Below are positions 1-5,996 of a stretch of 7,022 bases of DNA, piece after piece. The first letter of the stretch is position 1. Each line of letters begins with the position of its first letter. The stretch is from CAYPLH01 sp964411505 (lineage in GTDB: Bacteria > Bacillota > Clostridia > CAYPLH01 > DUMO01). The position numbers were made by a program, and so were the translations under genes. The notes under the pieces are model-generated. The model saw only the letters and a list, made by a program, of their open reading frames with translations, was not told the origin of the DNA and made no database searches. Location: the NCBI GenBank assembly GCA_964411505.1, contig CAYPLH010000108.1, positions 1-7,022 on the forward strand, given 5' to 3'.

Positions 1-102
1 ACGCAACTCCTGAAAGCTGCTGATAGCAATAGGTTTGAGTTTTCGAAATTACTATTTTACTTTAGGGGGGTAACATTTTATATTTTATATCTTGCTTTTT
101 AG
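1..102 (+). other. Short open frame entering from the left edge, unassigned
   Basis: Frame 1 is open from the first base to a TAG at 100-102, giving 33 residues rich in Phe, Leu and Tyr (ending FYILYLAF). It could be the C-terminal tail of a gene starting outside the window, but an open stretch this short in AT-rich DNA can occur by chance and I recognise no family. The rest of bases 1-145, downstream of the SLH gene on the other strand, shows no clear gene and no strong terminator, only a 3-bp GCT/AGC stem in a T-rich context near 92-100. Confidence 0.15.
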
Positions 103-145
103 CTTTTGAGGATAGGTTTAAGTCAATGAGTGTGCCGCTATAATA

Positions 146-1753
146 TTAATCATCAATAACTATCTCTATGATGGTTGCATTTATTATATCAAATTCTCCA
201 GTCTGACCTACCCGAAGGTCATCAATATCAGGATTAGCAATACCATCTACGGCTACCTTCACCGAGCTGCTTACACTAAGTACATAAGGCTTGCTCCCCG
301 AAAGTAGATTGAGCATAGTCCCATCTGATGTGTTTATAATTGTCTTAATTTCAGCTTCTATTGTATATTTGTTATCCTCAGCATAAATATATGTCACTTT
401 ACCATTTGATAACTTAAGCTCAGCCCTCATACCTCTTTTTAAGCTGCTGATCTTACCAGTATAACCTTTTATATCTATTATGACTGCATCTGCAAACGCA
501 TATTCTTTTGTCTGATCATCTGATGTTATTCTTATTAAATTACTGTTAGCTGTTTCAATAATACCTTTAATATCAGTAAGAATTTGCTCAGCTTCTATAG
601 ACCCAACAACATTATCTTTTATCATAACACTTACTTTCATGCCAAGTTCAAGGTCACTAAGTTTAGACTTTACATTTCCTATCTTTACAACAGCGTCCTC
701 AGAAAGACCATATCTTACGTTGTTTATAGAAATATGAAATGTGCCTACAAGATCAAGATTAGTTATATAACCTACGACTTTATCTTCTTTAACTTCTTCC
801 TTCTCCCTGTAAACATATATACTTTTAACCCTGTTTCTCTTATCTACAGTGATCTTTACAATGTCATTTGCTTTAATCTCTTCAAATTCGCCTTCCTTTT
901 CGATGAAATACACTTCTACACCATCAAGTACCTTAAATTCGATCTTTTGATTCTGCACTTGTACGGTTATTGACATGTCTTTATTATCAATATCAGTGAT
1001 TTGACCAACGTAAGTGTCAATTATTTTGTCACCAATTATACCACCTTCTACCTTTTCATCAAGGCTGTTGAATAAAACTGCCATTTCAGCTCTTGTGAGT
1101 GTCCCCAACGGATTGAAGGATGTTCCGTCTCCTTGCATAAGCCCTAGTTCCTTTAGCAGATATACATAACCAACTGCACCTTGCGGAATAAAAGCTGCGT
1201 CCTTATAATTTAGTTTCGCATTCATATGATCCAAAGCTTCGTCTTCATAACCAAGTGCTCTGATGACATATTTTCCCACCTCGAACCTTTTCACAGGCTC
1301 TGTAGGATTCCAGTACATCATGTCTACGTCATCAAGTATTCCCTTTTCATAAGCCAGTGTCACATATCCTACTGCCCAGTCCTGAACCTTTTTACCTTTA
1401 TATTCCTTTGGAAGATTGTAAATTGAACATGCTTTTTCTTCCCACCCCATAATCCTTAGAGCCATTACAACTGATTCTAACTTAGTCACCGATTGCTTGG
1501 GATAAAATTTGCCTCCCCATCCTTTTACAAGACCTTTTGAACCTAATTTTTCAATTGCTTTTTCAGCCCACTCAAAAATATTTGAATCATCAAAAAGCTT
1601 TTTAGCAATTCCATAAGGTATTTTCCCCTGTTTTGCAAGTCCCGGAGGCATCGTTTTACCGCTGTTATTTTTACGGGAATCAGCAAAAACCGTACCAGCT
1701 CCGAGTGTTACTACCAAAACAAATGTCAAAATAATTGATACTATTTTTTTCAT
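146..1753 (-). CDS. Secreted S-layer homology (SLH) domain protein with four C-terminal beta-rich modules
   Basis: This encodes 535 residues. The start is placed at MKKIVSIILTF because GGAAGG lies about 5 bases upstream; an in-frame ATG 12 codons earlier (1789) has no comparable site and would put charged residues before the signal peptide. Residues 1-24 form a signal peptide (KK, hydrophobic core, VFA|D cleavage). A linker with PPGLAKQGKIPYGIA (36-50) resembles linkers of clostridial SLH proteins. Three SLH domains follow at about 55-103, 118-168 and 183-231; only the third keeps the canonical TRAE motif (220-223), the first two reading TKLE and KRFE. SLH domains bind pyruvylated secondary cell-wall polymer, so the protein should sit on the cell surface. 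Residues 249-533 contain four related modules of about 65-70 residues, predicted beta-rich, each opening with a G-x-I-like strand and closing with a hydrophobic strand pair. No catalytic domain is visible. The role is probably structural or cell-envelope; exact function is unknown. Confidence 0.93.
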   Translation of the reverse strand: MKKIVSIILTFVLVVTLGAGTVFADSRKNNSGKTMPPGLAKQGKIPYGIAKKLFDDSNIFEWAEKAIEKLGSKGLVKGWGGKFYPKQSVTKLESVVMALRIMGWEEKACSIYNLPKEYKGKKVQDWAVGYVTLAYEKGILDDVDMMYWNPTEPVKRFEVGKYVIRALGYEDEALDHMNAKLNYKDAAFIPQGAVGYVYLLKELGLMQGDGTSFNPLGTLTRAEMAVLFNSLDEKVEGGIIGDKIIDTYVGQITDIDNKDMSITVQVQNQKIEFKVLDGVEVYFIEKEGEFEEIKANDIVKITVDKRNRVKSIYVYREKEEVKEDKVVGYITNLDLVGTFHISINNVRYGLSEDAVVKIGNVKSKLSDLELGMKVSVMIKDNVVGSIEAEQILTDIKGIIETANSNLIRITSDDQTKEYAFADAVIIDIKGYTGKISSLKRGMRAELKLSNGKVTYIYAEDNKYTIEAEIKTIINTSDGTMLNLLSGSKPYVLSVSSSVKVAVDGIANPDIDDLRVGQTGEFDIINATIIEIVIDD

Positions 1754-1787
1754 ACTATCCTTCCTTTCAGCGTTTTTTGTCTCATTC

Positions 1788-1797
1788 ATTCATGAAT
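1788..1797. promoter_or_regulatory. 10-bp palindrome in the SLH leader
   Basis: ATTCATGAAT is a perfect palindrome between the candidate promoter and the ribosome binding site of the SLH gene. It could be an operator, but palindromes of this length occur by chance in AT-rich DNA. Confidence 0.2.
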
Positions 1798-1824
1798 TTT
1801 TTTATACTGCACCAGCCTCGTTCT

Positions 1825-1853
1825 ATTATATGTTTCGAATACGGCAGGATAAA
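1825..1853 (-). promoter_or_regulatory. Candidate promoter of the SLH gene
   Basis: On the minus strand a perfect TATAAT lies at 1830-1825, about 72 bases upstream of the SLH start codon. At 17-bp spacing the -35 position reads TTTATC (1853-1848), a weak match to TTGACA. The -10 is convincing by sequence, the -35 is not; an activator or alternative sigma factor is possible. Confidence 0.4.
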
Positions 1854-1923
1854 TTTGGGGTGAAAAATATTACACTTCAGTTACAAAATGCAGAAGCTTT
1901 ATTGCAGTATTAGTGATGTTGTT

Positions 1924-1963
1924 CATGTAAAGCAGTTCCTGAATAGTCACATGACTTTACATG
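1924..1963. repeat. 9-bp inverted repeat with 22-bp spacer in the divergent intergenic region
   Basis: CATGTAAAG (1924-1932) is the exact reverse complement of CTTTACATG (1955-1963). The arm centres are 31 bp apart, about three helical turns. It lies upstream of both divergent genes (SLH and kinase) and upstream of the SLH promoter candidate. A smaller GTCA/TGAC pair lies inside, near the right arm. It may be a two-site operator or a weak RNA hairpin; no T-run follows that would make it a classical terminator. Confidence 0.4.
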
Positions 1964-2016
1964 TAGCTCATTTTTCTTATTAGAAATTTGATGTAACATA
2001 TGATATAATTGTGCAT

Positions 2017-2049
2017 GTGCGTTTTTTGCCTTGGCAAAAAATATCGCAC
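2017..2049. repeat. Hairpin 1 of the nested element
   Basis: TTTTTTGCC (2022-2030) pairs with GGCAAAAAA (2033-2041), and GTGCG (2017-2021) pairs with CGCAC (2045-2049) across a three-base TAT bulge. The pairing can extend outward imperfectly to about 2010/2056. Because the T-run lies in the 5' arm on the plus strand and again in the 5' arm on the minus strand, it does not read as a terminator in either direction. Confidence 0.55.
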
Positions 2050-2072
2050 GCGCATAGATTCCGCCGGAGGCA

Positions 2073-2104
2073 ATATAATAACCTCGGTAACGAGGTTATT
2101 ATAT
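2073..2104. repeat. Hairpin 2: perfect 14-bp stem with GTAA loop
   Basis: ATATAATAACCTCG (2073-2086) is exactly complementary to 2091-2104 around the loop GTAA, which as RNA is a stable GNRA-type tetraloop. The outer seven bases of its 3' arm (2098-2104) also belong to the right terminal repeat, so a transcript could pair them either locally or with 2003-2009. No T-run follows, so a terminator role is unlikely. Confidence 0.6.
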
Positions 2105-2172
2105 CATATGTTGAATTAGCTAAAATAAACTTGATAAATGTATATATTTACCGCTTCAGAGCCGGTACTCTG

Positions 2173-2201
2173 TTTACAACTTTACGTTTTAACATTATAA
2201 T
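2173..2201 (+). promoter_or_regulatory. Sigma-A-type promoter of the sugar kinase
   Basis: TTTACA (2173-2178), a 17-bp spacer and TATAAT (2196-2201) make a near-consensus vegetative promoter, 55 bp upstream of the kinase ATG. The predicted start of transcription is near 2208. It is the best-matching promoter of the window together with that of the toxin-antitoxin operon. Confidence 0.75.
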
Positions 2202-2219
2202 ATACAATGTTAAAGTAAA
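2181..2219. promoter_or_regulatory. Palindromic operator over the kinase -10 box
   Basis: TTTAACATT (2188-2196) is the exact reverse complement of AATGTTAAA (2206-2214), with nine bases between that include most of the -10 box. With a two-base offset the symmetry continues: TTTAC (2181-2185) with GTAAA (2215-2219). A dimeric repressor bound here would block RNA polymerase, so the kinase is probably substrate-regulated. The regulator is not encoded in this window. Confidence 0.55.
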
Positions 2220-2256
2220 TAATACCAATATACTAATTTAAAACAGGAGGTTTATA

Positions 2257-3336
2257 ATGAAAATCGAACTTAGGAAAGATTGTGCTTATTCGCTAGTGGT
2301 CCCTACAAGTATTGGAGTGCGCATAACTCCTTCCAATGGTCAGCCTGTGCATTCAAGTAATACTTTCACAATGCAAGTTACAAGTGCTGAAACTAATGTT
2401 GCCAGCATTTCTTCATATCTTGGTCTTCCGGTTAAAGTATTAACTACATTTGTAAAGGATAGCCCAATTGCAAAGATGATTAAAAGTGACCTTGCTGGAC
2501 GCCATATGGATTACGAAGGCAAGGATGTTCCGCAGGGCGGTCCATGGGGATATCGTCATCAGTTCAATATTGCAGACAGTGGCTTTGGTGTGCGTGGTCC
2601 AAGAGTTCATAATGACAGAGCAGGAGAAGTAGGGCTTACTCTTAATGTTAAAGACTTTGACCTTGACAGAATTTTTGGTAAAGAGGGTGTGCAAATATTA
2701 CACATATCCGGTTTGGTTGGCGCATTGTCCCATGATACTGGTATTTTCTGTCTGGAGCTTGCGCGAGCTGCAAAGAAATACGGTACACGTATTTCCTTTG
2801 ATTTAAACCATAGAGCATCTTTCTGGGAAAATCGTGAAGAGGAATTACATCAAATATTTACAGAAATCGCAAGCATTTCTGATATTCTTCTTGGAAATGA
2901 AGAAGATTTTCAACTATGCCTCGGCATTAAAGGTCCCGAATCAGGGGGCAAAGATCTTACTTCTAAAATAGAAAACTTTAAAGGAATGATTAAACGAGTT
3001 AGGGAAACATACCCCAACGCCTCTGTTTTTGCTACAACTTTACGTGAAGTTGTCAGTACGAATACCCATTATTGGGGCGCAATTATGCTAGAAGGCGAAA
3101 ACTGGCACGTAGCTGACCCCAGAGAAATAACTGTTTTAGATCGTATTGGCGGTGGAGATGGTTTCGTAGGTGGTTTACTCTATTCTATTCTCAGAGGATG
3201 GGAACCGGAAAAATGGCTTCAGTTTGCATGGGCCACCGGAGCTATGGCAACTACATTCTTAACCGACTATGTACAGCCAGCAGATGAAGAGCAGGTATGG
3301 AGCGTGTGGCAGGGTAATGCACGCGTGAAACGCTAA
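2257..3336 (+). CDS. PfkB-family sugar kinase, 2-keto-3-deoxygluconate kinase-like
   Basis: This 359-residue protein is probably a cytoplasmic ATP-dependent kinase of the ribokinase/PfkB family. The start ATG follows AGGAGG (2245-2250) at ideal spacing. The N-terminal substrate-side signature appears as AETNVA (44-49), HISGLVGALS (149-158) forms a core strand and loop, FDLNHR and LLGNEEDF (about 211-218) match the conserved NEE region, and DRIGGGDGF (295-303) is the second PfkB signature, with D301 as the expected catalytic base and GGGD as the anion hole. DRIGGGD in place of the common DTTGAGD is typical of Firmicutes 2-dehydro-3-deoxygluconokinases, which phosphorylate KDG before aldol cleavage to pyruvate and glyceraldehyde 3-phosphate. 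No KDPG aldolase, uronate gene or transporter is visible, so the substrate is inferred. The length is at the long side for the family. Expression is probably controlled by the upstream promoter/operator. Confidence 0.9.
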   Translation: MKIELRKDCAYSLVVPTSIGVRITPSNGQPVHSSNTFTMQVTSAETNVASISSYLGLPVKVLTTFVKDSPIAKMIKSDLAGRHMDYEGKDVPQGGPWGYRHQFNIADSGFGVRGPRVHNDRAGEVGLTLNVKDFDLDRIFGKEGVQILHISGLVGALSHDTGIFCLELARAAKKYGTRISFDLNHRASFWENREEELHQIFTEIASISDILLGNEEDFQLCLGIKGPESGGKDLTSKIENFKGMIKRVRETYPNASVFATTLREVVSTNTHYWGAIMLEGENWHVADPREITVLDRIGGGDGFVGGLLYSILRGWEPEKWLQFAWATGAMATTFLTDYVQPADEEQVWSVWQGNARVKR

Positions 3337-3362
3337 TAGTTCATTAGATAGAGTGATTAAAC

Positions 3363-3420
3363 AGGACAGGGTTTATTCCTTGTCCTTTACTCTTGTTTAT
3401 TTTCGTTTGTTTTTGTTTGA
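3363..3420 (+). terminator. Intrinsic terminator or attenuator between kinase and DUF1846 gene
   Basis: AGGACAGGG (3363-3371) pairs with CCTTGTCCT (3378-3386), a 9-bp stem with one G-T wobble and a six-base loop. A strongly T-rich stretch follows (3387-3420), though its Ts are interrupted. It ends the kinase transcript about 50 bases after its stop. Since the DUF1846 gene begins only 35 bases further and I see no clear promoter in between, it may terminate partially and tune downstream expression. Confidence 0.65.
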
Positions 3421-3454
3421 TTTTACTTACTCTATTAAAGGAGACTTACATAAC

Positions 3455-4960
3455 ATGTTAACAGGCTTTGACCATGAAAAATATTTAGAGGAACAATCGG
3501 AATACATCCTAGAACGTATAAACAAATTCAACAAGCTGTATCTGGAGTTTGGCGGTAAGCTATTCCATGATCTTCATGCTGCAAGGGTACTTCCCGGTTT
3601 TGATCCCAATGCCAAAGTAAAGCTTTTGAGCAAGCTTCGGGATAAAACTGAGATTATCATCTGTGTTTACGCTGGCGATATTGAAAGAAACAAAGTTCGC
3701 GCTGACTTTGATATTACTTATGATATGGATGTAATGATGCTCATTGATGATCTACGGGAGTGGAATCTTGATGTAAACAGCGTGGTTTTTACTCGCTATC
3801 AAGAACAACCTGCGACAGCCATTTTTAAGAAAAAGCTTGAAAGAAGAGGAATCAAAACATATACACACCAATTGACCAAAGGATATCCAACTGACATAGA
3901 TTTAATAGTAAGTGATAAAGGCTATGGCACAAATGCATTTATTGAAACTACTAAACCACTGGTAGTTGTCACAGGTCCTGGACCCGCCAGCGGTAAGCTG
4001 GCCACGTGCCTCTCCCAGCTTTACCATGAGCATCGCAGAGGTATCAAAGCTGGGTATTCCAAATTTGAAACCTTTCCCATATGGAATCTACCCCTAAAAC
4101 ATCCCGTTAATTCTGCTTACGAAGCTGCAACAGCTGATTTAAAGGATGTTAATATGATAGATCCTTATCATCTGGAACGCTATGGAATAACATCTGTCAA
4201 CTATAATCGCGATGTGGAAATTTTCCCTGTGTTATCCAGAATAATGGGAAAGATTGCCGGATCCGAGTCTTTTTACTGTTCGCCAACCGATATGGGTGTA
4301 AACAGAATAGGATTTTGTATCAAGGATGATAAAATTGTTAGAGAAGCAGCCTGTCAAGAAATCATAAGGAGATATTTCAATAGTCAGTGCGAATATAAAA
4401 AGGGATTGGTTGATTTGGATACAGCACAAAGAGTGGAACTATTAATGGAAGAGTTAAACTTAGGTCCTGAAGATAGAGTAGTTGTAGCTCCTGCAAGAGA
4501 AGCTGCTGAAAAAGCTCGTCAAAAATCAGGCAATGCTGATAATGGTTCAGGCATGGCAATTATGCTCAAAACAGGTTCCATCGTTACAGGAAAAGGTTCC
4601 AAACTAATGAATGCAGCATCTAGCCTTCTTCTTAACGCTATTAAAACACTTGGAAACATTGCAGATGAAATTCACCTGTTATCTCCTAATATTCTTGAGT
4701 TAATAATAAACCTCAAACAGAATTCTCTTGGGGACAGCAACCCCATACTGAGCTTAAGAGAAATTCTTATAGCCCTTAGTATAAGCGCCGCAACTAATCC
4801 TACTGCTCAACTTGCTCTAGAAAAACTCCCGCATCTTAAAGGCTGTGAAGCACATTCTACACACCTTGTCAGTCATGCTGATAACATAGTACTAAAAAAA
4901 CTTGGAATCAATCTTACGTGCGATCCAGTGTTTCCATCAAAGGAGATGTTTTTTGTATAG
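3455..4960 (+). CDS. DUF1846 (UPF0371) family protein
   Basis: This 501-residue protein is recognised as DUF1846/UPF0371 from its start MLTGFDHEKYLEEQSEYI, the FGGKLFHDLHAARVLPGFDP segment and overall length, which equals the usual family size of about 500. The ATG at 3455 is chosen because AAAGGAG (3437-3443) precedes it by 11 bases; the frame is open 34 codons further upstream, but that stretch is the T-rich terminator tail. A glycine-rich loop GPGPASGK (174-181) follows a hydrophobic strand and resembles a nucleotide-binding P-loop, and SPTDMGVNR (276-284) and APARE (345-349) are further conserved-looking motifs. No signal peptide or membrane segment is visible, so it should be cytosolic. 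The biochemical role of the family is not established to my knowledge; some members carry a protease annotation, but I see no HExxH zinc-protease motif here. It is codirectional with the sugar kinase, which may hint at a role in carbohydrate or nucleotide metabolism (inference). Confidence 0.92.
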   Translation: MLTGFDHEKYLEEQSEYILERINKFNKLYLEFGGKLFHDLHAARVLPGFDPNAKVKLLSKLRDKTEIIICVYAGDIERNKVRADFDITYDMDVMMLIDDLREWNLDVNSVVFTRYQEQPATAIFKKKLERRGIKTYTHQLTKGYPTDIDLIVSDKGYGTNAFIETTKPLVVVTGPGPASGKLATCLSQLYHEHRRGIKAGYSKFETFPIWNLPLKHPVNSAYEAATADLKDVNMIDPYHLERYGITSVNYNRDVEIFPVLSRIMGKIAGSESFYCSPTDMGVNRIGFCIKDDKIVREAACQEIIRRYFNSQCEYKKGLVDLDTAQRVELLMEELNLGPEDRVVVAPAREAAEKARQKSGNADNGSGMAIMLKTGSIVTGKGSKLMNAASSLLLNAIKTLGNIADEIHLLSPNILELIINLKQNSLGDSNPILSLREILIALSISAATNPTAQLALEKLPHLKGCEAHSTHLVSHADNIVLKKLGINLTCDPVFPSKEMFFV

Positions 4961-4969
4961 GAAATCAGG

Positions 4970-5001
4970 GATGTTTTTTAAGCATCATCAATCCGCTTTT
5001 T
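4970..5001 (+). terminator. Weak terminator candidate after the DUF1846 gene
   Basis: GATGTTT (4970-4976) pairs with AAGCATC (4980-4986) through a three-base loop, with one G-T wobble. The T-run (4997-5001) begins about ten bases after the stem, which is further than usual. The remainder of 4961-5094, between two convergent genes, holds only imperfect hairpins such as CACAA/TTGTG around 5049-5072. Confidence 0.3.
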
Positions 5002-5094
5002 AAAGTAATTTGCTGTAGTAAAAGGTTACCACACAGCATGGTTCGTGCACAAAAATTCGGTTGAAGTTGTGAACAATAGCACTTTGCAGTAAAA

Positions 5095-5634
5095 TTACTC
5101 TTTTAAAAGAACACAACTAATGTAAGTGATGGTGTTCTTACCGTTATAGTATTTCATATCTGAAAGTTCGCAAACCTTGCTAACCCACAGTCCATACCCT
5201 TCCATTGAAGAATATGCATCATCCGGAAAGCGGCACGGCGCATCTGGATAGGTGCATTTTTTGCAAATGGTGCAAGCACCTGCACCCATTCCCAGAACAT
5301 CTCCAAACTTGGCACGAACCTTCTTCATTAGCGAAACGAAGTTCTTTTGATGCTTTTCCGAAGTTGCTTTTATGGTATCATAGTCAAATTCATCGTCCAT
5401 TTGCCCGATAGTCAGCACAAGAACTCCACTCTTATATTTAGATGCTTTTTCAAATGATTCCTCTATTGTGCCAACGCCAGGAGGGCACATCCAATTGGTC
5501 CCATACGCATGGCACCTGTCGGCTCTACACATATCACGCACCTCAGGCATGAATACAAGCGCGTCCATATTCAATTCCCCTGATGCAGAAAACCCTTCGT
5601 CCAAAGCAAGTTTTTTAAGCTCTTCTATATCCAT
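5095..5634 (-). CDS. DUF2284 cysteine-rich metal-binding protein, probable iron-sulfur protein
   Basis: This encodes 179 residues. The start MDIEELKKLA is chosen because AAGGAGG lies 6 bases upstream; an ATG 17 codons earlier (5685) has no such site. The protein matches DUF2284, a family of predicted metal-binding proteins from anaerobes. Cysteines sit in two groups: C36, C41 and C50 (in CRADRCHAYGTNWMCPPG) and C121, C124, C127 and C134 (C-x2-C-x2-C-x6-C, ferredoxin-like), plus C155 near the C-terminus. The second group probably holds a 4Fe-4S cluster. It is soluble, with no signal peptide. The partner and reaction are unknown; redox or metal handling is inference. It appears to be a single-gene transcript, convergent with the DUF1846 gene. 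Confidence 0.9.
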   Translation of the reverse strand: MDIEELKKLALDEGFSASGELNMDALVFMPEVRDMCRADRCHAYGTNWMCPPGVGTIEESFEKASKYKSGVLVLTIGQMDDEFDYDTIKATSEKHQKNFVSLMKKVRAKFGDVLGMGAGACTICKKCTYPDAPCRFPDDAYSSMEGYGLWVSKVCELSDMKYYNGKNTITYISCVLLKE

Positions 5635-5701
5635 TTTTATCCTCCTTGTTGATTTCTCCCTCGCAGCCACTATGCAAGGCAACACTTTGGTATTTTACTT
5701 T

Positions 5702-5719
5702 GACATTTTTTTAAATGTC
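5702..5719. promoter_or_regulatory. Perfect 7-bp hairpin in the leader of the DUF2284 gene
   Basis: GACATTT and AAATGTC flank a TTTT loop (AAAA on the transcribed strand), about 70 bases upstream of the DUF2284 start. It may be an operator or an RNA hairpin in the leader. No T-run follows in the direction of the gene, so it is not an attenuator of the usual type. Confidence 0.3.
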
Positions 5720-5783
5720 CTTTCATTGTCATTTGTACTATTTTGCTGCTTTACCTCTTTCTAGCCCCACAATCTTTAGGATT

Positions 5784-5811
5784 ATTATACTACAAATTTC
5801 AACATGAAACA
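5784..5811 (-). promoter_or_regulatory. Candidate promoter of the DUF2284 gene
   Basis: A perfect TATAAT is read on the minus strand at 5789-5784, 150 bases upstream of the start codon. The best -35 at usable spacing is TGTTTC (5811-5806, 16 bp), a poor match. The long leader between contains the 5702-5719 palindrome. Confidence 0.3.
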
Positions 5812-5814
5812 CAC

Positions 5815-5988
5815 TCAAAATTTGATAATAAGGTAGATAAAAATATTATCCCCCTGTTCCTGTCCTTCAACTTCTGGTAGTTTAGCATCGCAATTCCGAA
5901 AGGTAGATCTTATTCCTCGGTATAATCTGCTACCACCAGATAAATGGCATAGTTGTTTGACTATATGGCAAATTATTGTTAAGAGATT
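5815..5988 (-). pseudogene. 3' remnant of an unidentified gene, possibly AlbA_2/ATP-binding type
   Basis: On the minus strand a frame is open from 5988 to a TGA at 5817-5815 (57 codons), with no start codon and no ribosome binding site. Its last 45 residues have a protein-like composition, including LSGGSRLYRGIRSTF, KLPEVEGQEQGD and a hydrophobic end. The order G-x-R, C, LPE-x-E, G-D and a terminal strand loosely recalls the C-terminus of AlbA_2-type ATP-binding proteins (G-I-x-R...GLPEPE...F-x-V). That identification is tentative. It abuts other decayed genes, which supports the idea that it is a gene remnant rather than chance. Confidence 0.3.
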
Positions 5989-5996
5989 TTACTCTT

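Larger units (their letters stand above)
1995..2112. repeat. Compact nested palindromic element, MITE-like
   Basis: A perfect 15-bp terminal inverted repeat (1995-2009, AACATATGATATAAT, and 2098-2112) encloses 88 bp holding two strong hairpins (2017-2049 and 2073-2104). Each terminal repeat contains TGATATAAT, an extended -10 promoter sequence pointing into the element. No matching target-site duplication is visible beside the repeats (left GATGT, right GAATT). The GC-richer core contrasts with its flanks. The shape suits a miniature inverted-repeat element, a palindromic intergenic repeat, or a structured small RNA; one copy cannot decide between these. A frame that can be read through it from a GTG at 2011 has no ribosome binding site and looks spurious. 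Confidence 0.5.

Noticed and set aside
584..1426. Plus-strand open frames antisense to the SLH gene (584-973 and 1226-1426)
   Set aside because: They are shadows of the SLH gene, with no ribosome sites and a composition dominated by Phe, Tyr and Ile from the complementary reading.
1924..2112. CRISPR array in the structured intergenic region
   Set aside because: The repeats are inverted rather than direct, are not regularly spaced, and no cas gene is present.
1995..2112. Intrinsic terminator at the nested hairpins
   Set aside because: Neither hairpin is followed by a T-run in either direction, and both adjacent genes point away from this region.
2011..2241. Open frame of 76 codons from a GTG upstream of the kinase
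   Set aside because: It runs through the nested hairpins and the kinase promoter and operator, has no ribosome binding site and no recognisable protein pattern.
1801..2256. Known riboswitch or T-box leader upstream of the kinase
   Set aside because: The predicted transcription start near 2208 leaves only about 50 bases of leader, and no recognisable aptamer or T-box sequence was seen.
3353..3454. N-terminal extension of the DUF1846 protein by 34 residues
   Set aside because: The stretch overlaps the terminator hairpin and its T-rich tail and encodes a Phe-rich peptide; the ATG at 3455 has a good ribosome site and matches the usual family start.
5205..5764. Plus-strand open frames antisense to the DUF2284 gene
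   Set aside because: The opposite strand has a clear family match and a strong ribosome site, so these are complementary-strand artefacts.
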